Part shown: positions 1-12,516 of the stretch, piece by piece
Numbering within the stretch: the stretch's first letter is position 1
Layout of the letters: the number at the start of each line of letters is the position of its first letter
NCBI GenBank assembly: GCA_020747065.1
Contig: JAGMVK010000017.1
Location: forward strand, 186,001-250,000
Direction of reading: 5' to 3'
Length of the DNA: 64,000 bases
Source: Cadophora sp. MPI-SDFR-AT-0126
Taxonomy: Eukaryota; Ascomycota; Leotiomycetes; Helotiales; Ploettnerulaceae
Translations under genes and position numbers: made by a program
The notes under the pieces: model-generated
Seen by the model: only the letters and a program-made list of their open reading frames with translations
Database searches by the model: none
What the model was told of the DNA's origin: nothing

Positions 1-1582
1 AATCCACAGCTGTATGAGTGTATCTCGCACTGATCAAAGCCAGGCTGTTCAACGATTGATTGCTCATCTCAGCCGAGTGCACTTGGTTACTGACGGGGTT
101 GGCGATGTAAGCAAGTTCCGACATGTATGCTGCCATGTTGATATCAACACCTTTCATTGGGTATGAGAGACTTGGCTCGTCGACCGCCAAATTGGGCGGT
201 AGATTGTAGGCGAGCCTACAGTTGAGAAGTTCTGAGCTTTGAGCGAAAATCATTCTACCGATTTTCTCAAGTGATGTTCGAGTCTTCTCGGTGGATGAAG
301 TGACAGATAAAGCTTGGAAGTTGCCGCCGTGGTGTATTTGCTTGTTTTCTACGTCGATCAGAGGGTTGTCCGTTGTAGAATTGAGTTCGACCTCGAGCTG
401 ACGACGAGCGAGTGCCATGTCTTCGAGTCCGGGTCCCAACCACTGACTACTCGTCCTCAGTGCGTACCGATCTTGTCTCAAGTGACCAGGGCCGCTCTCC
501 TCGCGATGGAAGTGGACAAGCTTGGATCCTCCGAGGAACCTCCGAATATTTCTTGCTACCTCTGTCTGTCCCGGGTGAGGCCTAACAGCGGCGATGAATG
601 GATCGAAGCTCTCGGCGGTACCCAACAATGCCTCAACTCCCATTGCTGTCAAGACTTAAGCGAGTATCGCCAGAGTCTCGGCTTGGTGATGTGCGAGAGC
701 TGCGACTGAAACCGAGAACGCAGTTCCATTCAACAGTCCAAGAATCTCCTTCGGTCCAAATTGAACAGGAGTCATTCCGATGGATTTAAGAGCTTGGTCT
801 GCGGCGAGCAATTTTCGGTCGCGACCGCTACCACACCACACTCTCAAGTCTGGGTTGCCTTCAAGTGCGCCTGCGATGTAAGACAGCGGGCAGAGATCTC
901 CGGAGGCAGAAACGCTGCCTCGAAGAGGAACAATAGGAACCAAGTCATGTTCCAGAAGCTTGAGAATGCATTTGATGATGTGGAGACGAACGGCTGAATG
1001 CCCTCGGAGCAAAGAATTACAGCGGACAAGCATTGCAGCTCTGACCCAACACTCTGGCATAGATAGTGTTGCGAAATCAGCACCATCACAAGTACTCATC
1101 TGATGATTAGACGGTGTACTGGCATTGTCGTATTCATCGGAAGATGGAAGAACAGCACTCGATTGCATCTGCAGGAGAGCAACTTGCAGTGTATCAGTTG
1201 CAGTTGTATTCGTATCGGCACTGCCGCCAAAGCCAGTATTGACGCCTGGGCCACAAAATCAGTATGGTCTTTTTCTGGATGCTCATATGTAACGGACCAT
1301 AGATCGAATGGCCGTTCTCAAGTGATTCGCAAAGAAATTGAACACTTTCTTCAATCTTGGTAATAACCTTAAATGGTAACTTATCAACGTTGGCGTCTGC
1401 TTTGTATCTGGGGAATTGTCAGTCCACTGTTTTGTTCCCAACCATCAGATAAAATACCGTGCAACTGCGACCACGTCTGAGATGGCCAGTGAGTCCCCTT
1501 TCAACTTGACCGTATTTCGTCTTGTCATGATAGCCGTGATTCTTTCCGAGTACCTAAAAAAGAGCTTTTCTTGTTCTGGCAT
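1..1582 (-). pseudogene. Phenylalanine/histidine ammonia-lyase family gene, interrupted by a stop and cut by the window edge
   Basis: Aromatic amino acid lyases (PAL/HAL class) deaminate Phe, Tyr or His through an MIO cofactor formed from an Ala-Ser-Gly triad. The model is complement of 1..1245, 1298..1407 and 1458..1582, with introns of 52 nt (1246-1297) and 50 nt (1408-1457). The first exons read through the substrate loop (VNTGFGGSAD), followed by the MIO triad in GSVSASGDLCPL at about residues 192-194. At 656-658, about codon 275, there is an in-frame TAA. After it the same frame runs without another stop to base 1 and keeps family motifs (VLTAMGVEAL, QDRYALRT, ELNSTTDNPLID). The stop sits where a Gln is usual, so CAA to TAA is the simplest explanation. 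The start ATG at 1582 is the first plausible one; upstream exons are possible. It is either a young pseudogene or an assembly error. Substrate cannot be told from sequence. Confidence 0.85.
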
Positions 1583-4084
1583 CTCGATATCTGACTTGAA
1601 TACCCCGTAGAAAGAGCGATGAAGTTTGATCAGTTCGGGGACGGCAGGTCGGAGGAAAAGAATACCAATCGCCTCTTCGCCTCAATCAGTCGGACGAAAG
1701 CTTTGATATTAGAAGATCTTTTTTGGCGCTATAGAGGGCAAGTGGAACTTGTTCCACAGTCATCTGCTCTAATCAAATCGCAAGGGGCAACTTTTGACGA
1801 TCTCGAATCCGTGCAATTATTGCCCCCTCGGAGACCAGCTTGAATCTGACAACAATCTTTCCAAAAGTTGTTTGAATCCAAGGGCTGCGCGTGTAGTTGG
1901 TAGTACTCTTCAACCTTCATTTGTAGATTGTCCTTCTTTCAAATCCTGTCAATAACTCGATGCTGTAACATCACACCGAAAGCAGAATTTTCAGTCGTGT
2001 ACATAAACTGATTTCCAAAATTGGAAGCAGAAACACAGACAGTTGGAATTCTTATGAGATGACAAATCAAAAGAGGCGGAAAGGAAATTGACCTAACATG
2101 CGCGCGATAAGAAGATGCAGAAGTGACTCTGTGGCGATTGTCGGCGAGGAAGGAACAATGGATAAGAAGCAAGGCACGCCCCCACGAATCTCAACAGAAC
2201 TTGTTCCTCACTCTTGTGGCAACATCTCGCAGCGTTCAGCACCAACAAACACAGCTAAACCAACAGAACTGCTAAAAATGCAGCTCGGCTCGTCATGGCG
2301 CAGAAACAGAACCTCGGTCGGAGAATTGGCTTCATGGATTCATTCTAGGCGGCCTGAACAATTTGCTACATCTCACAATACATCACTAGTTTGAAAATGA
2401 CGGACGATAGAACCCGATGTTCAACTAGGCCAGTTTGGATTACGACTTTAAAGGACCGTTGGGAACCAATCACGGCTCACTTTCGCGGCCGAAGATTCAA
2501 GAGGTTCAGAACGTTGGTACTACAAAGAAAGAAGAACAGGAGGGATCGATTCGATGGTGTTGTACATGTGTTGCAGGAAGCTAAGACATGGCGTAGGTGA
2601 CACCAACCGGTGCAGGCACGTTTCCGTGAAACTGGTCAGATTCAGCTGTGCGAATACCTCGCAACAATTGACGACGTCGTCTAGAATTCGAAGAGGAGTT
2701 TGCGGTTAAGTATAAATGAGGCGGAAATAGAGCTTGACTTTGAAGCAGTTTGGTGCAAAGCCAAGGACAAGGTCAAATATTCACCAGATTTTCAGATGGT
2801 GCATCCAGTTCGAAAGCAGCCAATCAGCGACCACTTGTCCCGGAGACGTCTCGCTTAGTAACAAGTGGGCTTGTTTGTTTATTCTGGAGTTGTGAAAATA
2901 TTTTGAGCACTTCTTGGCAGTTATCAAGCTTGGAGAATAAGGAAGGTGGTTCTGGGATTCTGGGGTTGGATTCGGATGACGGAATGGCGAAATGAGTGTT
3001 GAACTGCACGCTCAGCCGCTGCCCAGGCACTATTCGCGCTGCCCAGCCTCTCGGTATTCGACCCTGTTCCTGGGATGGTTGTCTGTGGACACGGAAAATA
3101 TCCAGGGTGAGATACTCGACTTGAATGTAAGTGAAGTGGACGTATCAGATTATACCGTTTCTCCCGCAATATTTTTTGATTCTTTGGAGTATTTGAAATC
3201 CATTGGGCTTTCTGTTCATTAGCCTTGCTTGGCAGGTACAAACACACAGTTTAGTTCATCCGATCTGACAGAAAGCCCAGAAACACTTGACAAGACGCCA
3301 AATTCTGCAGCAAATCTTGGGTATTGATACCGGTTTGCTGTCTGTAACACTTCACTCATTGGCCAATGGGACTATCACAAAATTAGGGGAGTCCAAATTA
3401 GTCAGAGGCTTTGCCTTCCAGAATACCGATGTTATCTCTCCCTCCTTCTTTCTTGTCCCAGCGAACCTATAAGTTCGAATTCATTCTTCAGTCTCTTCTT
3501 CATGCAATTGATCACAGAATTGCCATACGTTCGAGCAATGGCTGAAGTGTGCAGAAGAATCCCGGACATTGGGGTTTTGGGATGCTATATCTGCTCGTTC
3601 CAGTCGGCTTAGAAGTCATTCGGCTCAAAAGGACCGCGCTGACCTCACCCGTCCCGGAAAAGATAAGGAACAGTCCTTGAATCTGACAGCTAAGCAATGT
3701 CCACCCAGAAAACATGTTCTCAAGTTCTTGTTTCCTTCCTTTCGAAGTTTCCGCCAAGAATCCAAGGTCTTATACTCTCGAGCACGTGAATACCCAGCAC
3801 TGATTTCTTGTCACCTTCCATTTCGGGTCGACCGCAACCCTGCAACAAACAACATCAACACCAAAATTTTGGAAATCCGCCGTTCCGGTGATATCTAGCC
3901 AAGGGAATGCGAGCGGGGTCGTACATCGCTCTCCAGAGTATTTCTTTCCCAAGTGCGAGATGATCGATGGCAAAATGGCGCAAAGTATAAATGCCAGCTC
4001 CTTTTCCTGCATGGCGCAGGATATTCTCTCAATCTCCCTCAAGAGTTTCACGCTTCTTGATACCAGTACTTTTTCGTTGCTACC
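1583..4084. other. Intergenic, 2.5 kb, no supported gene
   Basis: Only short open frames on both strands, none with recognisable motifs or splice partners. A TATA-like element (GTATAAATG) lies near 3985-3993, about 95 bases before the start of the next gene at 4085, and is a plausible core promoter for it. Short minus-strand frames around 1680-1920 could be 5' leader or a missed first exon of the lyase, but I could not join them. Confidence 0.5.
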
Positions 4085-5926
4085 ATGGTTCGCGTCTTGT
4101 CTCTGGGCAGCCTTGCCCTACTCTGCTCTGGAGTGGTGGGCAAGGAGATCAACATGATGGGAGTAGCTCATTCGGAAGAGTACATCTCTGGAGCCAAACA
4201 CAACGAGATTATGAAGATCAAGATGGCGCATTGGGATTTTGAAGTCGCTTCGGGAGCAATGAACAGTGAACTTTATCCGGAACTCGGGTATACTAAGTGC
4301 ATTGACGGCTTTGCTGCCGCGATACCTGGCGATTTTAACAATACCTTCAGGTGCAGAAATGTGAGTTATTTTCCAAGAAAGTTGAGCACAGCTGATTTTC
4401 TCCAATAGATGGATCTCTACCATTTCCGCTCCCACGCAAGTCTCGGAAGTGCCGTGCAAGGACAAGCTTCCTCCTCGTGGGGCTGGACTTCAGCAGATGA
4501 CCGCGAATTCGTCGCTATCGGTCAGTTTGATGGAACTGCATTCGTCGAAATTAGCTCTGAGGGCAAGATGATCTATCTCGGTCGTTTACCCACGTGGGAT
4601 GCTATTGGAGCACGGTGGAGGGAAATTCGTGTCGTCAAGGACTTGCTGGTTGTTGGTTCCGAAGCTTTCGCTCACGGCATTCAATTGTTCGATTTGACAA
4701 AATTGCTCACACTTGACCCCGCTAATCCAACTACCTTCTCGCAAGATGATCTTGCCAGTCATTGGGGTGTCACGTCTCAAGGGAATGCTTCCGAGCCATG
4801 GGATAAACTTCCAGTTGGTAGAACTCACAATGTCGTTGTCAATGAAGAGCTGGGCTATGCTTTGGCTGTTGGGTCCGTTGGCGGCAATGTCACCACTCGT
4901 GTTAGAGAGAATATGCCTTGCAATGGTGGTCTCATTTTCCTCGATATCTCTGATCCCTCGAACATGAGATCTACTGGGTGTGCTGCAGCAGACTTTTATG
5001 TCCATGATGCTCAGTGTGTCGTCTACAGGGGGTAAGCCGATTAGTCAAGCATCATTTGGTATCAATTCTAATTTTTACGCAGACCCGACAAAAGATACCA
5101 AGGCCGCGACATCTGCTACGGCTACAACGAAGACACAGTTACGATCTTCGACGTTACAGGCGACAAGAAAATTGGCAACCAAACCACAATCATTGCGCGT
5201 GTCTCCTATGAAGGCGCCGAATACATCCACCAAGGCGTCGTCCTCGACCTCCAAAACCAAGAATACCTAATCCTCGACGATGAGTTCGATGAAACCCGAG
5301 CCACCGTCGGTCCAGCCACCAACAAACTCCCCACCACCCATATCTTCGATATCCGCGATCTCGAGAACCCGAAGTACACTGGTTTCTACCAAGGCAAAGT
5401 CCGCACCATCGACCACAATCAGTACGTCTACGACGGATTCGTTTACCAGTCGAACTACGGCGCTGGTTTCCACATCTACGACATTAGTTCCATCCCAAGA
5501 GACCCGACAGGGAAGTCTGTCTACGAAGCCGCTTTCTTCGACATCTACCCAGAAGATGATGAAGCGCCTGGAGGAGGCGCAGTCGTATTCGCTGGAACAT
5601 GGTCCTCCTTCGCTGGCTTCAAATCAGGCTTCATCTACGTAAATACCATCGAACGCGGATCCTTCGTCCTGAAAGCTACGGATAAAGCGCCAGCGAAGGC
5701 ACCCGTCTGTAATGCGGATAATTGTCTGAGAGCGTTCCGCGCTAATCATATTCCTGGGCGCTTGGAGGAGAGTCAGGAGTTTTGCGCGGGGTATCTGGCG
5801 AGGCAGAGGGATGAGGGGGATGTGACGAAGAGTTATGCGAAGAGTGCGTGTACGAGGACGATTGGGTTGAAGGCGCAGGTTTCGAGTGCGTGTGCTTGTT
5901 TGCCGACGGCTACGATTCCAGTGTAA
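4085..5926 (+). CDS. Secreted choice-of-anchor-B / LVIVD-type repeat protein
   Basis: Three exons, 4085..4360, 4409..5031 and 5083..5926, give 580 residues; both introns are about 50 nt with clean GT-AG ends. The first 19 residues are a typical signal peptide (MVRVLSLGSLALLCSGVVG). The body has repeated beta-propeller-like blades, each with an [IL]FD[LIV]xD-type core (GIQLFDLTKL, GLIFLDISDP, VTIFDVTG, THIFDIRDLE, GFHIYDISS), as in LVIVD and choice-of-anchor-B proteins. The C-terminal 90 residues contain six cysteines (PVCNADNCL, EFCAGYL, SACTRTIG, SSACACLPT) and a low-complexity end, perhaps a separate cysteine-rich module. Fungal relatives are usually annotated only as hypothetical or 'regulatory P domain' proteins. 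Extracellular location is inferred from the signal peptide; the biochemical role is unknown. No transmembrane segment or clear GPI signal is visible. Confidence 0.85.
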
Positions 5927-6608
5927 AATGGCATAAGCAAGTAAGAGTAGCTTCTTAAGTCCATCGGCGGGCATTCTTATACATGGTGTGGATTAAAACT
6001 CAAAATCTTCGAAAAATTCCGTTGGATGAGCGTAGCAAAGTTTAGGCGAGGGGGAACCAAAAGTAAACAGTTACCGAGAACTTCTTTAACTCACCTCATG
6101 AATGTCTCACTAATCCGTTCATGTTTCAATATCCCACTGCATTACTGCCCGGCAAAATCTTCGTCTAAAGGCTTGATCAACTCCGGACGACAAGAGTTGA
6201 GCGTGCATATATATCACATGACCACATTGAGAGTTTGAATTGTTCACTCTAGACCGACCAGTGAGAATGCCCGTATCAGATGTGACATGGCAAGGAAAAC
6301 AAAGAGGCAACACATCATAAGTATATGTTTGACTGCCTGCTTGATAGGTATGTTCTTCAAGATACCTAGCCACGAATAACACATCGTACGGGCACGGGAG
6401 AGACAATCGCAAAATCAATATGAAAAAAATTCAGGGCTCTTCTTGATATCATACACAATATCTTTCGTTCTCCTTCTGGTCCAATAAACAAAGAACTCCA
6501 TTATGCCACCCAAAGCCCAAGAACAAAAGAAAACATGCTGCAAGGTATCTCATCGTCCTGTCTTCCACATCATCCAGCCTCAAACCCGAAGACTAGTGTA
6601 AACCGAGA
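5927..6608. other. Intergenic between two convergent genes
   Basis: About 680 bases holding the two 3' ends. It is moderately AT-rich, with short frames only. I see no RNA gene or repeat. Confidence 0.5.
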
Positions 6609-8624
6609 CTACGACTTTGTATCTGGGCCAAGTATATCGCTCAAACTTCCCTCTGAACTCTGGCTCGGCGTGTACAGCATACCAGGTCTATACCCATCCG
6701 AGATAATACTGTCCATCTCGGTCCCTTCCTCATCTTCGTAGGCTGGTAGCTGCTCTTCGAAATCCTGCATCAAAGGCAAAGTGTTCGAGACAGGGATAGC
6801 CATCGGCTCAGTGACACCAACAGGAGCGGGAGCGGGAGCAGGTATGGGGAGTGCTTGAGTCCGACCCTCGATGTTGACAGCAGTATGCTCAACCATATCC
6901 CCCACGACATCCGCCGCATTCCTTAACTGTTCAATATCCTCACTCATAGTAGTAGACACTCCATCCTCCGCATCCTCCAGCAGCGCCTCTCGTTTCTCAT
7001 CATCGTCCTCGTCATCAGAGTCGTTGCCAGCCATTCTAGCGAGTAGTCTCGTAATGATGTGTTTATGCGCTGCTCTTCGCTGCGCTCGTCTACGACGGCG
7101 TCGCTCGTGACGATCGGCTCGTCGAGAGGGAGTGCACACTCGGCGATGGAGGGCGGCGAGTAGGAAGGCGAAGAGGAAGCCGATGGATGTGAATTTTATG
7201 ATTTGGAGGACGCGGCCGACGTTATGAGATGGTCTGCGGTGGTTGGGTGGTGGACCTGGAGGTGGAGGACCGGGCTCGAAGAAGGCTGAGGGGGGAGGAG
7301 GCCCTTCGTGGTCGCGATCGTGTCCTGGGGGGCCGCCGTGATGAGGTGGCCGTGGTGGGCCATCAAACTCAGGGGGTGGTGGGGGAGGAGATTGATCAAA
7401 GTCAGGTCGGCCGTGATGCGGCGGCTCATCAAACTCAGGTCCATCGTGAGGCCCGTGATGAGGAGGCTCGTCGAATTCTGGAGGTGGCAGCGGCATGTGG
7501 TGGTGTCGTGGTGGACCATCGAACTCAGGTGACGGCATTGGTGCATGATGAGGAGGTGGGGGAGGAGGTCCATGGTGGCTTGGACGATGATGTCCATGCG
7601 TAGGAGGAGGAGGATATCTGCAGATAGGCATTGGGCGAGAGTGCGGCCTCTTCCACGGCGGGAGGTGGTGAGTGTGGTTTCCATGATGGGAGTGATTGCC
7701 ACCCTTGTTGCCACGAAGCCTTTCGAAAGATCCATCTGAATGATGTCGACCATGTCTCAGTTCCTCGTCATCGCCACTGATCTTGCCATAAATCCCCAAA
7801 GCAGTATGTTTAGCGTGCTGAGCCATTGCTTTCACGACGCACTTCAAGCTATCACAGTCTGTGATATCGGTCTCATAGTGTTGGTTTGCGTGCTGGGCAA
7901 TCGATCGCTCTTTCTGATGGATCAGATACCTGATTTCTCGAAGTTGGCTCCATAGATAATCCAGCTCAGCTAAGTCATCTTCAATTCCACCATGGTGCTT
8001 CTGATAGTCGCTATGATCTGGTTGAAGACCCGCGGGATTGGGATTGGCCGTGATTTCGTCAGGAATTGAGAGATCGGTCTCGATGTTCAAGATTTCTGTA
8101 GTGCCGGATTGTCTGAAGAGCATCGAGAATCCAGAATCCTCCATGGACCTTCCGTCAACATAGTTGATAGTAAACTTCAACAATTGCGCATCTGGAATGC
8201 CGTTGACTCGAATGCAGTGAAATTTCCAGGATCCAACGACAACACCCTTCGTGTTTGTCGAGACGGAACCCTTGCCAGTCGACACATCGCCTTCCACAGT
8301 CTGGGGCAGGACTGTCCCGTCGATTGTCACATTTCCAAATCCACAAGGCGTCTCTGAATTGAGAACTTCGATTCGGAAGCCCAATGCAGTAGGGTCAACA
8401 TCAGGTGATTTACTTGGGACATCGACTTCAATATGTGCGACCGCCTGGGCTTCTGAACATTCCGTTAGCATGCATTACTAGATTTGTATAAAAGAGTCGC
8501 GCTTACCTGTGAAAGGCTTAAGAGCCCTTCGATCCCATTCATGGTCGACTTGGTCGTCAGGCACAAAAGGAGCAGCAGACACAACTACTGGCAAAAGAGC
8601 CAGAGCGCTGAAGAGGCCGCGCAT
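6609..8624 (-). CDS. Type I membrane protein with Pro/His-rich repeat stalk, function unknown
   Basis: Two exons, complement of 6609..8452 and 8507..8624, joined across a 54-nt intron, encode 653 residues. Order from the N-terminus: signal peptide (MRGLFSALALLPVVVSAAP); a beta-rich ectodomain of about 180 residues with paired cysteines; a helical region containing a CDSLKC pair; a low-complexity stretch of about 170 residues rich in Pro and His with a repeated PEFDGPP/PEFDEPPHH motif; one hydrophobic segment near residues 452-475; then an Arg-rich juxtamembrane run (HERRRRRRAQRRA) and an acidic cytoplasmic tail of about 150 residues. The positive run after the membrane segment supports tail-inside topology. 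The His/Pro stalk could bind metal or project the ectodomain through the wall, but that is inference. No known enzymatic domain is visible. Start choice: the ATG at 8624 opens the signal peptide; a longer in-frame upstream frame lacks one. Confidence 0.8.
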
Positions 8625-10042
8625 GCCTGGAAGCGAGGCGAGAATCGCGTATGAACCAAAACAATGATGAAAAGCAAACAAAAATGAATAATAAATCGTC
8701 CTCGCAATTAGAATCGAATGTTGTAAAGTTGATACCTAAAATCCCTCGACAAACAAGAAGGAAGATACAGATTCGGGGAAGCCTGGAATGATAAAGCCCC
8801 TTCATCTGGACATGCCCTCCCTCTGAAGTGGCTGCGCACGCAACCCAATCCCCATCTAATCTCGCAGGCCTCGTCGCCAGTGGGGTGTCACTAACCGAAT
8901 TCATGCTGGAGGGTGACGACGCTCAGCATCAGCCCTGCAGAATCGTCCACCCGCACGGTTCTGTCCGCAATCTCATAGCGAATTAAAATGCTGAGAATCA
9001 TGCAACAATGTATATCCGGCGCCGTAAATCCGGGATGGAGTATTTTCGATGTTTGGTGGACGCGACTCAGAAGAGATCAGATAAGCTAAAATAAGAGTTT
9101 GCTCTGGTTGACATTCATGATGCAAAGCTTGTTTTGGGCCTGAGAATTCTGTTTGTGGCGCGAAACTTTGGAGGGGTTCTCTCGGTTCCGATGGGAGATT
9201 GATTGAACAATTTTGTTTGGTCAGGTGACTCCGGGTTGATTTATCTCGTTTTCGCCATGTTCTTTTCAGCATTGCCGATGAGTTGAGTCTTGGATGGATA
9301 TTCAGATTAGTCTGTGTGCTAGAGAATGACCCCGAAATCAATGCGTTGTTATCTCACTATTTGCTCTGTCATTCGAGACACTTGCAGCGCTGAGAACCTA
9401 AGGGTTCTCGTGAAACCCCCTTACATCCTGGTGAGGTAGGACGGGCTGGAAGAGCGAAATTCGTACCTGAATTCTTGATCCAAAGATGTTTCAAATACTG
9501 ACGAAGTGTAGGGGTGGGATATCGAATGTTCGTCCAAAGAAGCGTTTGCCGCGAACAGATAGGCGAGATAGAAGGTTGCACCTGTGACAGAAGGCGCGAG
9601 AAGGGCTTCTAAATGGCTGCATGATCTATGAAGCGGAGTTTTGAAGCTTCTCCGAGAAGTCTCTAAAGCTTTTGGTGTGTAAATATCCGCCAGATTCCCA
9701 TAAGTGGAATTCGGTCGTAGGAGCAAGTGCCAAGCTCTTGGAAGCATTCCAAAATCCCCGGATTGATGAAGCTCGGCAAAGGAGGGGCATCTTTTTGAGA
9801 ATTATTCCGTGGATCTACTTTATGCCTCACTCTTTTAGCACAGTGCCAGATCTGATAAGGTCATATGAGCGCCATGAAATGGAGTCGATTTGCGGAAGAT
9901 CTATCTGTGGGTACATGCTTGCAGCGTTATGACAGGTTTGGAGAGACTGGGTATGGTGAAGGAGAGGATAAGTATCTAATCTGAACCCTCTTTCGAAATC
10001 GGGTAAGTAGTTTTTCGATCTATTGAACACAATTCAACCATC
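8625..10042. other. Intergenic, 1.4 kb, shared 5' region
   Basis: Lies between divergent genes (the membrane protein and a pectate lyase), so both promoters must be here. Small open frames show no recognisable protein and no pairing splice sites. No repeats or RNA genes seen. Confidence 0.5.
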
Positions 10043-11140
10043 ATGAAATTTTCTCTCTTCATCATCGCTCTTCTTAAAACTGTTCCGGTCTTTGCAGGTT
10101 GTACTGACTCTGCCGATGGGTTCGCTTCGTAAGTCATCCATGCCAACTCTGTCGTTTCTTCCGATAATACTCGCTGATATCATTCTAGTCTGAATGGAGG
10201 AACGACAGGAGGTTCTGGTGGAACTGTCGTCACAGTGTCCAACCAAGCTGATCTTAACACATATGCCACAGCTTCGGGAAAATACATCATCAAAGTAGCT
10301 GGAAAGATCACCATAACGCCAAAAGGTACAGAAATCAGAGTGGCTAGTGATAAAACTATAATCGGGATCGGCTCTACTGGAGAGGTCTATGGCGGAGGAT
10401 TCTTCTTGAACGGTGTCAAGAATGTCATCATCAGAAACCTCAAGATTGGTACGTTGCGAGAAAATCTTCAACTAGAACAGAGACCTGACATAGTAGGAAA
10501 CACATATGTGGATGGTGACTATGATGGAAAGACACAAGATTGGGATGGAATTCAAATGGTAAGTAGCATTCTAGCGATGTGAACCATTTATTGATCAGGT
10601 CAGGACACTGCTTCCAATGTCTGGATCGACCACTGCCTCCTAGAACGGGGAGGCGATGGCCTCATCGATAGCCGAAAAGACACCAATTTCCTCACCGTAT
10701 CCTACACCATACTCCGCGATCACAACAAAGCATTCGGCATCGGCTGGACCGAGAACCTCATCGCACAAGCTACCATCCACCACAACTACTTCCACAACCT
10801 CAACCAGCGCAACCCCAGCGCCGATAATCTAAAGTACGCACATCTCTACAACAATTATGTCAACAATGTTACCTCTTATGGTCACTATGCTAGAGGCCGG
10901 ACAAACGCTGTCATCGAGAATGTGTATTTCAAGAAGGTGAAGAATTCGATTCAGAAAGATGCGGGGGCCGTGCTGCTGGCGAGCGGGAATGTGTTTGAGT
11001 CTTGTTCGGGGACGACTGCTTCAAATTCTGGAACTGCTTTCAAACCTGCGGATTTTTATAAGTATACTTTGGATGCCACTGCAAATGTTCCGTCGATTGT
11101 TGAGGCGCAGGCTGGGCCAAAGGCGTCGATTTGTACATGA
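10043..11140 (+). CDS. Secreted pectate lyase, PL1 family
   Basis: Pectate lyases cleave de-esterified homogalacturonan by Ca2+-dependent beta-elimination in the plant cell wall. Four exons (10043..10128, 10189..10448, 10497..10558, 10604..11140) give 314 residues. The signal peptide is MKFSLFIIALLKTVPVFAG. PL1 hallmarks follow in order: TIIGIGSTGEVYGGG, NVIIRNLKIG, a DWDGIQ segment before the vWIDHC motif, then FGIGWTEN and HHNYFHNLNQRNPS, where the Arg corresponds to the catalytic base region of the family. Length is normal for a fungal single-domain PL1. At the fourth exon the acceptor must be the second of two nearby AGs (10597 versus 10603) to keep the WIDH frame. Activity on pectate rather than pectin is inferred from the overall PL1 pattern. 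Confidence 0.93.
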
Positions 11141-12516
11141 GGGATGTGGTAGATGTCTGCAAGCATGGCATGTTGGTTATGAAAACCTGAATGAAGATTG
11201 AGCCTCCAAACTTGTCGTTGCTATCTAAAGTTCTGTCAGGCCTGCTCTGTTAGGATCGTCATTCGTGATCGGAACTAGTAGAGCAAAGAAGTCGTGAAGT
11301 GAACGGGTTCAAGCGAACACATCACAAGTAGAGGACACTGTCCTAATATTGTGTGTGAGATATGTTCATCAAACACAAGAATCAGTAGGCATCCCAGATG
11401 TAAATTTGAGGTAGAGGAAAACATATCCCCTAAATTAACAGAGGAGTTTGCATCACCGGGTAGGCTGATGCCCAGGTGAACGGCACGTGAGATGGTAGGT
11501 CCTGCTGTGGATCGGAATGCTCAGGCTATTTCTGCTTCTTCTGTGCAAGGCCTATGAGTGATCATGCTAAGCCTTCTGGGAGGCGACCGTGACTGAAATG
11601 TTTGGAAGACTATCATGGCCTTGCCGAAAACCCCTCCATTTCTTGACTGGCGCCATTCCCACTTCACAACTCATCAAGCGCCTGAAATTGCGTAAAGAAT
11701 GCTTCATGGACCGTCCAGTCAATAGGGATATTTGATGAGAAGATCATATTTGTGGGTTTCATTGAAATCCTATCAGACGGTCTCCTAGCCATGCCATGTT
11801 TGTTTTGGCATGCCTCGCTTCGAGCTTCATCTCCTAGGGTTCAAGCGAAACGCTAAACAAGGACCTAAGTAAGCGTCCGGGATGTGGTGAAATAGAGATC
11901 GAGTCCGTTCTTATCGACATCTTTTACGATGTATGACAAGCCCTCAAAAAAGTCCCAATACTTTATTCCCTGGATGGTGAAAAGTCAGCAGTAGCTACTT
12001 CAAAGGTGTTTTCTGGGCTTGTATGAACCACGCCACTAGGCATTCCTAAGACGCTGCGGCGGAGTTTCTGGGGTATACCAATACGTACAATGCTGAGCCA
12101 TACTATATGAACCGTCGACAAGGAACACCTGGGCTTCGTGTCAGCGCCTTGTAGTGCAGGACTCCCTTACACTTCGGCTCATCACCGTCGCCCGCATACT
12201 AGCCAGTCGCTTAGCGGACCCACAGTCAATAAATCGGTGAACCGACAAACTAGCGCAAGGAAGTTGATGTGTAGTAAAGGAGCTAGTCTCTGATAAAGGG
12301 TAGCTGCTTCACTCACGTGAGCGGCCATGAAACAGATGGTAGATCATCACTTTTGAATTGCTAGCATGATCTCTGCAATTGCTGCGTAGGAGCACTTCGG
12401 CTAGCTGTTGCCTGCTAAATGAAGCTTTTGTCATTGATCGTTGAAACTTTGCCCCACCTTGTTACAAATTACACTTCCATTTACTTTCGCTGATAGCCCG
12501 AGGCTCACCTGAAATC
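11141..12516. other. Intergenic, 1.4 kb, no open frames of note
   Basis: This stretch is unusually poor in open frames on both strands compared with its neighbours. I looked for LTR or terminal inverted repeat ends and for transposase or reverse transcriptase motifs and found none. It may be decayed repeat DNA, but nothing in it supports a name. Confidence 0.4.

Noticed and set aside
7196..7753. 185-codon frame within the Pro/His-rich coding exon
   Set aside because: It reads the low-complexity repeat of the membrane protein in another frame.
11141..12516. Possible decayed retroelement in the open-frame-poor stretch
   Set aside because: No terminal repeats, target duplication or reverse transcriptase/integrase motif could be found by eye.
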